From: Bacteroidales bacterium
GTDB lineage: Bacteria > Bacteroidota > Bacteroidia > Bacteroidales > ML635J-15
Assembly: GCA_017651185.1 (NCBI GenBank)
Contig: JAGCDJ010000019.1
Location: forward strand, 124,001-188,000
Reading direction: 5' to 3'
Length of the DNA: 64,000 nucleotides
Shown here in pieces: positions 9,600 through 19,261 of this stretch. The first letter of the stretch is position 1. Each line of letters begins with the position of its first letter. The position numbers and the translations under genes are program-made. Under the pieces are notes generated by a model that was given only the letters and a program-made list of their open reading frames with translations, was not told the DNA's origin and did not search any database.

Positions 9600-10868
9600 A
9601 TGCATAATTTGTTAAAAATAACAAGAGCATTTCTTTCATTGAGAGATGCTCTTTCTAAAAAAAAACAGGACCACAAATTTGGCATTGGAGATTTAACGCT
9701 TCCTTCCGCATACATATTTATCGTTCTTTATTATCCTCTTGTTTTATTAACAAGGAACATCTCCGAGCAATTTGCTCCCTGGATTGCTATTATTGCATAC
9801 CCAATAATAATATTGGTTTTATATTTTTTTAAATCTAGGTATGTGCGTAACAATGGCAATTTTTTATGTATAGGTATAGTTGACGATAATGTTGGATCTA
9901 TATTCATGGATAACTGCATTGTTGTTGTTGCAATATCCTTAATTGTGTTGGCAATTATAGGTTATGTGTCTTGTTTATTTTTACCAGTGTTAATTGTATC
10001 TCTAGTCGGTGTCCTTGTCAATTCTTTATTCTTTAAGTATATACGTGATATAGAAGATCCATATAAGTCTTGGGATGGCAGTTGGCGTAGGCGTAATTTC
10101 AATCCATTGCCACAAGGTCTTGATAGTTTTGTTGATATACATTTTTCGTGGGTTGATATTTTGGCTATAAAGGGGGTCAAAGGTAATGAAAAGTTGGATT
10201 GTTTTACGATACAGTTTCAAAAGTCTGATTTTGAAGGAAGTAGCCCTCGTGTACGAGAATGTAATCCTTTTTTTATGCAAGGATTACAATATGAAGATGA
10301 TAGAGAGAGATACACCAATATCGTGCTTGATGGTGCGGATAAGACATTACAAAATACAGGTGAAACTGAATGTTTTGAAGATAGGTCTTTATCTCAAATA
10401 ATCAATAGTGCATACGATATTTGCAAAAGATATAATTTGGCAGACTTCGAAATGTTTGACCTTATATTGATGTTTTGTCAAAAGAATATAGAGTATAAGG
10501 TTGACAATGAATGCGACAGTATAAATAGAATAGGAGAATATTATCGTTTTGCTTCAGAAACACTATACGACAGAACAGGAGACTGTGACTGTAAGGCTGT
10601 TTTGGCATATAAACTGTTTGAATTGCTCGGTGTGGATCCTCAATTTGTAATAGTAAAGGCAAACAATGAGGATGTATATAACCATGCTGCCATAGTACTT
10701 CGTAACGATGTCGGTGTTGGTTTACCACCACGTTATAAAGAATATAAAAATGGAATGGGTGTTTATTGTGAAGCAACGGCTAATGGAGATATGCATCCAG
10801 GTGATATTCCAGAAGGAGTGGATTTGGAATCAATGAAATTTGTTAACAGAAGTCATATTGGAAAATAG
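9600..10868 (+). CDS. Membrane transglutaminase-like cysteine protein
   Basis: The N-terminal 150 residues hold about four hydrophobic helices (near 33-50, 52-75, 103-125, 128-148). The C-terminal part has a transglutaminase/papain-like core: GDCDCKAVLAYKLFELLG near residue 326 (catalytic Cys), YNHAAIVL near 360 (catalytic His) and VYCEATA near 390, where an acidic third residue is expected. Such domains cleave or crosslink proteins. An earlier ATG at 9593 is followed at once by a stop, so 9600 is the only usable start here. It lies between the VWA gene and the TIR gene. A role as a protein-modifying effector of the cassette is inferred; activity is likely since Cys and His are present. Confidence 0.75.
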   Translation: MHNLLKITRAFLSLRDALSKKKQDHKFGIGDLTLPSAYIFIVLYYPLVLLTRNISEQFAPWIAIIAYPIIILVLYFFKSRYVRNNGNFLCIGIVDDNVGSIFMDNCIVVVAISLIVLAIIGYVSCLFLPVLIVSLVGVLVNSLFFKYIRDIEDPYKSWDGSWRRRNFNPLPQGLDSFVDIHFSWVDILAIKGVKGNEKLDCFTIQFQKSDFEGSSPRVRECNPFFMQGLQYEDDRERYTNIVLDGADKTLQNTGETECFEDRSLSQIINSAYDICKRYNLADFEMFDLILMFCQKNIEYKVDNECDSINRIGEYYRFASETLYDRTGDCDCKAVLAYKLFELLGVDPQFVIVKANNEDVYNHAAIVLRNDVGVGLPPRYKEYKNGMGVYCEATANGDMHPGDIPEGVDLESMKFVNRSHIGK

Positions 10869-10874
10869 CTACAA

Positions 10875-12125
10875 ATGGATAATGCTGAAAATACCATAGA
10901 AAGATACGTTGAAGAAGCAATAAGTTATTTTTCGGATTTGCCTTCTGAAAAAACACGTGAATATGAAAAGAAAATAGCGAAATATGCAGAATATTCAGCA
11001 TCAAAAGAGCGTCAGATTGCACTAGAACGGATAATTGAAAAGCATCTGCCTTCGGAATATGCAGCTTTTTTTTGTTTGTGTACTATTTACAGGAGAAATA
11101 AAGATTTCGAGCGGATGAATCATTTGATAGAAACACATCATGAGTATAAAAAACATTTATCGTACAATCATCTTGTTGTTCAATATTTAGTTCATAGCGA
11201 AACATTTTACGATTATGATGAACTTTTGATTATGGCTTACCGAGATGCTAAAATGCTTGATGATAACTCTGGGTATTTGCAGGCATTTTGTAATGCTTTT
11301 ATAACAATAGTTGAACAATGCGATGATGTAAGCCAAAAAAAAATTATTCAAGAGTGGTATGATACAGCGGAAGAATGTATTGATAAGGCTATTGAATTAG
11401 ATCCTGATTATGCAAAGTTCTATAGTACTAAAGCAAGAATAGTTGGTGTGAAAGGAATGTTTTCTGATGCAGAATCTCTTTTAAATATAGCAATTAGCAA
11501 GGAAAATTCTAGCAGACCAGATTATGCTATCACGATTCAGAATTATCAATATTACAAGTTGAATTTGTCTATTAGAAAACTTGATTATAAGTACAAAGAA
11601 AGAATATCTAAATTAGAGAATGAACTTTACCAAATAAAAATACAATTAACTGACAAGATACCTCTATCTATCGATAAGGATAGTGTTATGACCAATACGA
11701 AGGAAAGAGAAATACATGCTTATTGTGGTAATGATTCGTATGCTTTTGTAAGTTATGCTCATGTTGATTCTAACGAAGTATATCCAATTATTTCTTGTTT
11801 GCAGGATGATAGAATGAATATATGGTTTGATGAAGGAATACATGCTGGAGCAGAATGGCCAGAAGAAATAGGAAAACGCTTGGTTGGTTGTGAAGCAGTA
11901 ATTGTAATGTTGTCTTCAAATTCAATTAAATCTGCAAATGTTAGAAGAGAAGTTAATATGGCGATGTCAGAAAATAAGAAAGTGATTGTTATTCTTCTTG
12001 ATGAAGTAACTCTTTCGCCAGGAATGAAACTTCAATTTGGATTATATCAAATGTTAAATGCGAGTAAATATGATAGAATGTCACTTACAAAAATGATAGA
12101 ATCTGCAATAAAAGGAGACATATAG
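10875..12125 (+). CDS. TPR-like helical repeat protein with C-terminal TIR domain
   Basis: Residues 1-230 are helical with TPR-like pairs (for example AIELDPDYAKFYSTKARIVGVKG near 175-195). A coiled coil spans about 240-265. The TIR domain occupies about 286-400: the first strand YAFVSYAH, box 2-like WFDEGI, then VIVMLSSNS and NVRREVNMA. The Glu in RREV fits the position of the catalytic Glu of NAD-cleaving TIR domains. The gene starts 6 bases after the transglutaminase-like stop and ends one base before the PP2C gene, so the order transglutaminase-TIR-PP2C is one operon. I infer an effector that hydrolyses NAD when the cassette is triggered. Confidence 0.85.
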   Translation: MDNAENTIERYVEEAISYFSDLPSEKTREYEKKIAKYAEYSASKERQIALERIIEKHLPSEYAAFFCLCTIYRRNKDFERMNHLIETHHEYKKHLSYNHLVVQYLVHSETFYDYDELLIMAYRDAKMLDDNSGYLQAFCNAFITIVEQCDDVSQKKIIQEWYDTAEECIDKAIELDPDYAKFYSTKARIVGVKGMFSDAESLLNIAISKENSSRPDYAITIQNYQYYKLNLSIRKLDYKYKERISKLENELYQIKIQLTDKIPLSIDKDSVMTNTKEREIHAYCGNDSYAFVSYAHVDSNEVYPIISCLQDDRMNIWFDEGIHAGAEWPEEIGKRLVGCEAVIVMLSSNSIKSANVRREVNMAMSENKKVIVILLDEVTLSPGMKLQFGLYQMLNASKYDRMSLTKMIESAIKGDI

Positions 12126-12126
12126 T

Positions 12127-12942
12127 ATGGGTAAAATAGAAATAATTGAAAAATATAGTATATCAAAATATAATCGAAACAATCTCAATGAAGATGGTTT
12201 TTTTATTAATAATTCGTTTGTCGCAGTAGTAGACGGAGCAACAAGTAAAACTGGAATTGTCACAAATGGTAAAACTGGTGGTCAAATATTACGAGATAAT
12301 ATATTAAATGTGATTTCTAATTTTCCATTTGATATATGTTGTATAGATGCTGTAAAAAAAATACAGAATCAGCTTATATGTGATGCTCCTGTGGAATTAA
12401 TTGGCAGGGCGGCTGCATCTGCGATTATTTACTCTGTTGAGAGACATGAAATATGGGCAGTTGGAGATTGTCAGATGTTAGTTGGAGAAACGGAATATAC
12501 ATTTAAGAAAAAAATTGATGAGTTGCTTGCTGAGTTGAGAAGTTTTGCAATACGTGCATTTATTAAAAAGGGGAAAAGTATTTATGAATTGCAAGAACGA
12601 GATTTGGCTAGAGAGTTAATTCAACCGTTTTTGTTATTACAATCGGAGTTTGAGAACGAAGAAGATTATTATGGATATTGTGTATTTAATAATTTTACAA
12701 CAATTGATCGTTTTCCATACTCAAAAGTAAATATAATCACAATAGAACAAGGGATGATTGTTTTAGCTAGTGATGGATATCCTAAGTTGAAAAAGAGCTT
12801 CAACGAGAGTGAAAAGTTTTTGAAGGAAGTTATTGAAAGAGATCCTCTATGTTATATAGAAAACTCTGGTACTAAGGGAATTTATATTAATAACAATAGT
12901 TATGATGACAGAACGTATGTGAGGTTCCGTATTGTAGATTAA
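12127..12942 (+). CDS. PP2C-type (PPM) protein phosphatase
   Basis: The 271 residues keep the metal-binding motifs of PP2C phosphatases in order: NEDGFF near residue 21, VVDGAT near 36, WAVGDCQ near 115, LASDGY near 218, and DDRT near 262. PP2C enzymes remove phosphate from Ser/Thr in Mn/Mg-dependent fashion. It has no membrane segment. Length and motifs are normal for a compact bacterial PP2C, with an acidic insert (FENEEDYY) near 178. It ends the cassette and is separated by only one base from the TIR gene. No Ser/Thr kinase is visible in the window, so its substrate is unknown; a kinase may lie left of base 1. Confidence 0.8.
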   Translation: MGKIEIIEKYSISKYNRNNLNEDGFFINNSFVAVVDGATSKTGIVTNGKTGGQILRDNILNVISNFPFDICCIDAVKKIQNQLICDAPVELIGRAAASAIIYSVERHEIWAVGDCQMLVGETEYTFKKKIDELLAELRSFAIRAFIKKGKSIYELQERDLARELIQPFLLLQSEFENEEDYYGYCVFNNFTTIDRFPYSKVNIITIEQGMIVLASDGYPKLKKSFNESEKFLKEVIERDPLCYIENSGTKGIYINNNSYDDRTYVRFRIVD

Positions 12943-13229
12943 AATACGTAATTAGATCAACAATGAATGCATTTAATTTATGATTACAAGAAATATACTA
13001 GTGTGTTTTTATCAGTTATTAAAGTAATGTTTCTCTATTAATAGAATAATAATGCGAAAAATAATTGTAACATAAGTCAAATATGTGTATGTGATATTAT
13101 TGAAGATATTTTGCAATATGATATTTTTTATGGAGAATCGATTGATTGAAACGATAAATATTGAGAAGACAAAATAGTTAAATGAATAATAGATTGGGAT
13201 AATTATAATCATCAAAACAAAAAATAATT
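12943..13229. other. Intergenic region between cassette A and module B
   Basis: A 287-base, very AT-rich stretch with no ORF of note, no clear TAnnTTTG promoter and no strong hairpin. It separates the PP2C gene from the HD-RyR gene and may hold a promoter for module B that does not match the consensus. Confidence 0.4.
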
Positions 13230-15263
13230 ATGGCATATAAAGCATTGGAAGAAATGTGGGAAACCCTTCGGGCAAAATATAAAGGTATTAATATAGGACC
13301 ACGCTTTCCTTCTGAAATTTTGACTGTTCTAGGACAAGAGGTTGATTTTTCCACGGCCGTGGCTCATTTTATTCATGAGCGATGTGTGGATTTAAGATTT
13401 GAAGAAAAAATCAAAGAAAAAGAAAATACATTGGGCGTTTATTTGGGCAAAAGTTCAAAAAAAGGACAAATTCCTTACAATATGCAGATGGATATAGATA
13501 GGCTTTGCCTTGCTCGATCTATAGAAAGATTTATGGAATCTGGATGTAGAGAAGATGCCTTTGATGTATATTTCTGTTTTTTGGAGATGTTTGGTGGGGG
13601 GTACAGTACTTCGAGAAGAATGATTGAGTTGCTGTCTGAGTATGAATCTACAGCAAGTACTATGCTTATGTCTCATAGGGATCATTATTCTCATTCGGTA
13701 TATGTATTTCTGCTTGGTGTGGCAATGTTTGATTCAATTCCTATTGTGAGAAATGAATATAAGAGGTTTTATAAAATAAAAGAAGACAGGACCGCCGCAC
13801 ATCATTTCCTGCAATTTTGGGGGATGACTGCTTTGTTTCATGATATTGGTTATCCATTCGAAATCTCATTTGAGCAGATAACGTCATATTTTTCGCAAAG
13901 AAACGAGGAAAATGATAGGGTGGAACATACAAAAAATATGCCTTTTGTATGCTATGGTAATATGAATTCATACCTACGTATTGATAAGCAAGCGAAGTTA
14001 AAACTTAAGGATTGGTATAATAGGAACTTTAAGACATTTGAGGAATGGCTGGCTTTTGATATAGTCGGTATCCTGCGCAGGAGTAATTGTGCTCGCGTCA
14101 AAGATACGACAGAGCAAGATGTTATAAAAATTTTAAAAAATGTGGCGCGCCCGGCAAGAAACAAGAAGTTCATGGATCATGCTTATTTTAGTTCGATTAT
14201 TTTGTTTAAGGAATTCTTTGAAGCGTTGGATAATGAGAATAGTAAAAATCCTTTGAAAAAGGAACACATGGATGCTCTTACGGCAATCGCTCTTCATAAT
14301 TCGTTATATAAAAGAGAGTTGACGGGGGATAATAAACTGAAATTAGATGATCATGCATTTATGATTGAATGGCATCCGCTTGCATATCTTTTGCAACTTG
14401 CTGATGAACTTCAATGTTGGGATCGTACTTCATATGGTAGAAATACCAGGGCCGAGTTACATTCCATGTCTTGTAATCTTAAATTTGACGAAAATGGAGT
14501 TTATGCGGAATATGTATATGATAAGGCAGAAAGTAAGAAGATAGTTGATTATTGGAATAAGTATAGGGAGTATGAAGCATTATCCGATATAGAGAAAAAA
14601 CCTAGGTTAAAAAAGTATTCTGATATGGTAAATGATAATGTTTTCGCAAAAGAAATTGGTAGAGTTGTAGGTTTGAGTAACTATGGGAGTTGTAATGGAA
14701 ATATTAAATTGAATGTTTCTGTGCGCATTGAAAATGTTGAACAAAAAAAGAAATGTACTTATCTGTCTACAAGTAATTTTATTCATATATATGATTTTGC
14801 TGCTGCGTTGAATGCTCAATACAATAAAAATTTTGAGCAGAGAGAAGAAATGTTAGATGATTTTGAATTGCTTTCATTGGAGTATAAGCTTTCAAATATT
14901 GGACAGGCTAAAAATTTTGCAAAGGCACTTGATGAGATTGGATGCTTTTATACAGATCGCCCTGTTGCATATGAGATGGTTAAATGTTTTACAAACGAAG
15001 AGCTTCTCTGTTTGGGAGATTTCGAGCATAAGCGTTGGGAGAAAGAAAAACATGAAATGTGTTGGATGCCAGGTGGCAATATTGAAAACAAATTAAAAGA
15101 AAATAAAAATGAGTTGCGTGAGATGGCACGTATGCATTATGATTTGGATGTGAAATTTGATGATTTGAACGATGAAGAAAAATTAAAGGATATAAGTCAA
15201 CTAAATACAATGATGGACAAACTTTTGGAATTTGATGGAATTAGGGTGTATAGGTATAGGTAG
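13230..15263 (+). CDS. HD-domain protein with C-terminal RyR domain
   Basis: The 677-residue protein has an HD-type metal site: HRDHYSHSVYVFLLG near residue 150 and LFHDIGYPFE near 202, plus later His/Asp residues (ALHNSLYKR near 355; LADELQCWD near 390). HD enzymes are phosphohydrolases acting on nucleotides or cyclic nucleotides. The C-terminal 90 residues (from about 588) read as a RyR domain: LGDFEHKRWEKEK, then a basic linker and the closing IRVYRYR. RyR domains in bacteria co-occur with TIR and related enzymes and are predicted to bind nucleotide-derived ligands. I infer a ligand-gated nucleotide phosphohydrolase. Two more RyR domains occur at 32796 and 33431. Confidence 0.75.
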   Translation: MAYKALEEMWETLRAKYKGINIGPRFPSEILTVLGQEVDFSTAVAHFIHERCVDLRFEEKIKEKENTLGVYLGKSSKKGQIPYNMQMDIDRLCLARSIERFMESGCREDAFDVYFCFLEMFGGGYSTSRRMIELLSEYESTASTMLMSHRDHYSHSVYVFLLGVAMFDSIPIVRNEYKRFYKIKEDRTAAHHFLQFWGMTALFHDIGYPFEISFEQITSYFSQRNEENDRVEHTKNMPFVCYGNMNSYLRIDKQAKLKLKDWYNRNFKTFEEWLAFDIVGILRRSNCARVKDTTEQDVIKILKNVARPARNKKFMDHAYFSSIILFKEFFEALDNENSKNPLKKEHMDALTAIALHNSLYKRELTGDNKLKLDDHAFMIEWHPLAYLLQLADELQCWDRTSYGRNTRAELHSMSCNLKFDENGVYAEYVYDKAESKKIVDYWNKYREYEALSDIEKKPRLKKYSDMVNDNVFAKEIGRVVGLSNYGSCNGNIKLNVSVRIENVEQKKKCTYLSTSNFIHIYDFAAALNAQYNKNFEQREEMLDDFELLSLEYKLSNIGQAKNFAKALDEIGCFYTDRPVAYEMVKCFTNEELLCLGDFEHKRWEKEKHEMCWMPGGNIENKLKENKNELREMARMHYDLDVKFDDLNDEEKLKDISQLNTMMDKLLEFDGIRVYRYR

Positions 15264-15382
15264 GCTTGATAAGTAAATTGAGATCATAAAACTAAAGATA
15301 TATAATAGGATTATGAAAATGAAGGTTTATCGTAATAGTCACAATATGTATTTTTTATTCAAAAAATGAAAGGAAAGTTGAA

Positions 15383-18343
15383 ATGAACAAATGTCCATTT
15401 TGTAGTTCTCAAAACATATATTTCAGTAGAAAGAAAAATATATATGTTTGTGAAGATTGTGATAAAGTTTTTTCGTGTTATTTGCCAGCAAAAGAAGAGC
15501 AAAAAACAAACAATAATAGCCTTGATCTTTTTTTTAGTTATGGACATGACCAAAATAGTGAGATTGTTGAACGTATCAAGGATGATATGGAAAAAAGAGG
15601 ACACCATGTTTGGATTGATACTGGCAAAATAAAGAGCGGAGACTATTGGCGAGATGATATTCTTGGTGGAATATTAAAAGCATCTTATGTAGTGGCATTT
15701 CTATCAGAACATTCTACTAGAAATCCAGGAGTGTGTTTGGATGAGTTAAAAATAGCAGTTTGCGTTAAAGGGGCAGACATTAAAACCGTTCTTTTAGAGT
15801 CTGAACACAATATTAAACTTCCTACGACATTGTCTGAAATACAATGGCTTGATATGAGTGATTGGAAAAATGTAAAGACATTACATGAGCCAGATTTTGA
15901 TTTGTGGTATCAAAGAAAATTTACAGAATTGTGTCGGGCAATAGAATCTAACGAATCCCATGAATTGAGTGGCGATATACATTTTTTGAAAAACAAATTG
16001 ACTCCTTATTTGAATTCAGAGAAGGAATATCACTTGCTCTCTAAAGGTTTTTGTGGCAGAAAATGGTTGATGGTTCGTATTAAGGAATGGCAGAAAAAAT
16101 ATAATTCTAAAACTCTTATTATTTATGGATGTCCAGGCAGTGGAAAGAGTGCCTTTTCTGTAAATTTTTCACATTATAATCCCGATGTTTTTTGTTGCTT
16201 TCTTTGCGAGTGGAATAAGGAACAAACAACGAGTCCACATAGTCTTATTCGCACGATAGCTTTTAGATTGGCTACCAAATTGCCAGATTACAGGAGTATG
16301 TTATTAATGCAAATAAAAGAAAATGTAAATCTGGAAGATATGAATGCAGAAACTTTGTTTGAGTTTTTGTTGGCATATCCGTTAACCCATCTTATTGATG
16401 GAAATAGAGATGCTTGTATTATTGTAGTGGATGGTTTGGATGAAGCCGCTTATAATAGTGAGAATTTTTTAGCTGAGGTTTTTTCTAAATGTGTTGATAG
16501 GTTGCCGCATTGGATTAAATTTATATTTACAAGCCGTCCGGAGAAGAATGTAAGTAAGTATTTTCGAACTAGTGAAACTATTGATATTGTCAATGATATT
16601 CCTGCCGGATATGATGATATCAAGGCGTTTTTTATGGAATCATTAGCATCAGAATTATATATTATACCAAATAAGTTAGAAACTCTTAATAAAATGTGTG
16701 ATCTTAGTAATGGCGTTTTTCTATATGCTGAGTTGCTAGTTGGTGATATTAAGAGCAAAATCATAGATATACAAGATGTGTGTTCGTTGCCTAGAGGGTT
16801 GGGGGCGTTTTATTTCGTTTCTATGAAGAGAAGGTTCCCTTCTATAGAATCGTTTCTGAATGTAAGGGAAATTTTAGAATTATTAACCATTTCTGATACT
16901 ATTCCAGAAGAGTTGATTATGGGAGTCTATGGGTATTCTCAATATTCTTTTATCACTAATTTGGATAAACTTGGCTCTTGGGTAAATAGGTTTAAAGAAA
17001 ATGATATTTATATATTATGTTTTTCTCATAAATCTGTTAAAGATTGGTTCTCTGATTATAATCAGAGTTGTGAGTTTTATGTTGATTGCAAATCTGGAGC
17101 ATTAAAACTTGCCCGTTATTGTAAAGATATTATTGGCATGAAAAAAGAGAATGCTAAAATAACTTACAATGATGCTATTTTTCTATATGTAAAAGAACAT
17201 ATAGGTATTTATTATGTTGTTGCAGAAAGATATAATGAACTTGAGGAGTTTTTGATTCAACATAATTGTGAATTGGATCCTTATTGGAACATATGGAATA
17301 AATTCCCCCAAACATGGAATCATACAGCATTGTTAAATGCATTTCTGAAATCAGATCAACGCCACTCTTTTTTAAGAAAATTGCAAAGGGAAGGAAATGT
17401 GACATTTCTGTATTGGATATTTGATATAATTGATAAAAAACTATGTTATAATGATTTTGATAAAGAGTATGTTTCAATATATATGGATGTGGTTCACATG
17501 TCTGGTAATTATTCAAAAGCAGTTGATATTGCAGAAAAGTATTTGCAGGGGCATATGGAACAATTCGGAAAAGAAGAGTTTTTTGCCATGCTATCAGTTC
17601 GTAAAATACACCACTCAATGTTTTATAAACCAGTAAATGTTCTTTTAAATGAAGCAATGGAATTATTAGATGATATGGACGAAAGATTTCCTGTCGTATA
17701 TAATGAATTGCTGTTTTTGATTGGGGGTAATTTAGGCGTTCTATATGGAGATTGGGACTTTTGCAAAATGTGGCTTGATAAATCTTCTGGTTTTGCACAT
17801 AAACATCATTTGTATGATTTTGATAAAAGAAATGCTCGAAAATTAGCAGATTATTATTGTTATGTCGGGGACTATGAAAGAGCAGAAAAAATACTAATGA
17901 AATATATTCCTGCCGATATAAGTATAAGCGGTCGTTATGAAGCTTATCTTGTCGGTGCATTGGCAAATCTATATACATGTAACGGTAACGATGATAAAGC
18001 TATAGAATGTTATGAGTGTTTGTTGAAGTATACTATGTCTAAAGGAATAGTCGGTTGGTGGGCACATTCGTATCTTGGAATTGCAAATGTTAATTATAAA
18101 ATTGGAAATATAAAAGAGTGCCAAGTTTTTATAAGGAAAGCTCTTGAAATATACGGTCGAATTAAGCACCAGTGGGGGATTATTATGTGTGAAGCACTTG
18201 ATTCTGCTTGCAATTCATTGTCAAAAATATCTTGTGAGAAAGCTTTACAACATGCGAAGAACATGAGTTATGGTTCTTGCATTTCTTCAATAGAGAATTT
18301 ATGCGAAAATAACGAAAATTATTTAAAACTTTTTTTTCTATAA
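15383..18343 (+). CDS. Zinc ribbon-TIR-NACHT-TPR STAND NTPase
   Basis: Order: a zinc ribbon (CPFC at 4-7, CEDC at 24-27), a TIR/SEFIR domain (about 48-190; LFFSYGHD, VWIDTGKIKSGDYW, and DELKIAV holding a Glu at the catalytic position), a GFCGRKWL linker motif near 225, and a NACHT-type ATPase with Walker A GCPGSGKS near 250 and Walker B IIVVDGLDE near 346. A winged-helix region with HKSVKDWF follows near 550, then TPR-like repeats to residue 986. A purine-rich AAAGGAAAG upstream supports this start. STAND NTPases sense ligands through their C-terminal repeats and trigger the N-terminal effector by oligomerisation. A close architectural relative is encoded at 29867. Confidence 0.85.
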   Translation: MNKCPFCSSQNIYFSRKKNIYVCEDCDKVFSCYLPAKEEQKTNNNSLDLFFSYGHDQNSEIVERIKDDMEKRGHHVWIDTGKIKSGDYWRDDILGGILKASYVVAFLSEHSTRNPGVCLDELKIAVCVKGADIKTVLLESEHNIKLPTTLSEIQWLDMSDWKNVKTLHEPDFDLWYQRKFTELCRAIESNESHELSGDIHFLKNKLTPYLNSEKEYHLLSKGFCGRKWLMVRIKEWQKKYNSKTLIIYGCPGSGKSAFSVNFSHYNPDVFCCFLCEWNKEQTTSPHSLIRTIAFRLATKLPDYRSMLLMQIKENVNLEDMNAETLFEFLLAYPLTHLIDGNRDACIIVVDGLDEAAYNSENFLAEVFSKCVDRLPHWIKFIFTSRPEKNVSKYFRTSETIDIVNDIPAGYDDIKAFFMESLASELYIIPNKLETLNKMCDLSNGVFLYAELLVGDIKSKIIDIQDVCSLPRGLGAFYFVSMKRRFPSIESFLNVREILELLTISDTIPEELIMGVYGYSQYSFITNLDKLGSWVNRFKENDIYILCFSHKSVKDWFSDYNQSCEFYVDCKSGALKLARYCKDIIGMKKENAKITYNDAIFLYVKEHIGIYYVVAERYNELEEFLIQHNCELDPYWNIWNKFPQTWNHTALLNAFLKSDQRHSFLRKLQREGNVTFLYWIFDIIDKKLCYNDFDKEYVSIYMDVVHMSGNYSKAVDIAEKYLQGHMEQFGKEEFFAMLSVRKIHHSMFYKPVNVLLNEAMELLDDMDERFPVVYNELLFLIGGNLGVLYGDWDFCKMWLDKSSGFAHKHHLYDFDKRNARKLADYYCYVGDYERAEKILMKYIPADISISGRYEAYLVGALANLYTCNGNDDKAIECYECLLKYTMSKGIVGWWAHSYLGIANVNYKIGNIKECQVFIRKALEIYGRIKHQWGIIMCEALDSACNSLSKISCEKALQHAKNMSYGSCISSIENLCENNENYLKLFFL

Positions 18344-18357
18344 AATGAGATTGTATA

Positions 18358-19254
18358 ATGGGTAAAATTATTAAGATTAGCAATTCGGATATAATTAATG
18401 CATTACAAAATACTACTCGTCAGTATTTTGTGGGAAATCTATTTAAACCGCAGCAGATTTCTTTTTATAAAGATGAAAGGTTGGAAATAGGTATGTCTAG
18501 TTATTCGGATTATATGTCAGAACCAGCTCATGTCCATAATTTAGCAACGGAGTATCATTATGTAATTAATGGCTGGACAGATTATATGGATGTTGAGACA
18601 GAAATTGTATATGAATTTCAAAAGGGTGATTTTTATGTTATAGAACCTGGTACAATTTACGCTCAAAGAGTAAAGGCTGGAACATGTATTTTATTTATAA
18701 AAGTGCCATCAATAAATGATAAGCAATATGTGGACATTAATGAGGTCGTGTCCAAATGGCAAAAAGAAAAAATGCATACCATCCGCACTGATTACTATTA
18801 TGACGAAAATGCACCTAAACCCAATTCGATTAAACCTGCAGCAGCTGTGGCCATATTCAATTACAAGAAAGAGATACTTTTGCTTCATCGCAGGGACAAT
18901 GGTAAGTGGACAATGCCAGGAGGAACTCTTGAATATGGAGAAAACTTAATTGGATGTGCATTGAGAGAGGTAAAAGAGGAATGTGGCATAAATGTTGAAA
19001 TAAAAGGTATTGTAGGTACGTATACTGATCCAAATGTCATTGTGGAATATTCCGATGGAGAAGTTCGTCAGGAATTTACTGTCGTATATTATGGGTTGGC
19101 ACTAGATTATAATGTATTCTTAGATGAGGAGTCAAGTGCATATAAATGGGTATCTTTAGATTCAATTCATAATATTCCCATGGCAGATTCGCAAAGGCGA
19201 AGGGTGAATGATGTGGTAAATTATTTAAATGGAGGCAACTGTATTTTTGAATAA
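18358..19254 (+). CDS. Cupin-Nudix fusion hydrolase
   Basis: Residues about 30-120 are cupin-like (EPAHVHNLATEYHYVINGW, then KGDFYVIEPGTIYAQRV). Residues 160-290 form a Nudix domain with a complete Nudix box near 186-208 (GGTLEYGE...REVKEECGI fits GX5EX7REUXEEXGU). Nudix enzymes cleave nucleoside diphosphates linked to another group, for example ADP-ribose or NAD derivatives. It follows the TIR-NACHT gene by 14 bases. The inferred role is removal or reshaping of ADP-ribose-type products of the TIR domains, so it could act as an off-switch; a role in a nucleotide-sugar pathway is the alternative. Confidence 0.8.
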   Translation: MGKIIKISNSDIINALQNTTRQYFVGNLFKPQQISFYKDERLEIGMSSYSDYMSEPAHVHNLATEYHYVINGWTDYMDVETEIVYEFQKGDFYVIEPGTIYAQRVKAGTCILFIKVPSINDKQYVDINEVVSKWQKEKMHTIRTDYYYDENAPKPNSIKPAAAVAIFNYKKEILLLHRRDNGKWTMPGGTLEYGENLIGCALREVKEECGINVEIKGIVGTYTDPNVIVEYSDGEVRQEFTVVYYGLALDYNVFLDEESSAYKWVSLDSIHNIPMADSQRRRVNDVVNYLNGGNCIFE

Positions 19255-19261
19255 CAAGTGT

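Noticed and set aside
17175..17978. 267-codon open frame on the minus strand inside the TIR-NACHT gene
   Set aside because: It is a shadow of the strong + strand gene; its translation is rich in His, Tyr and Asn with no domain and no promoter.
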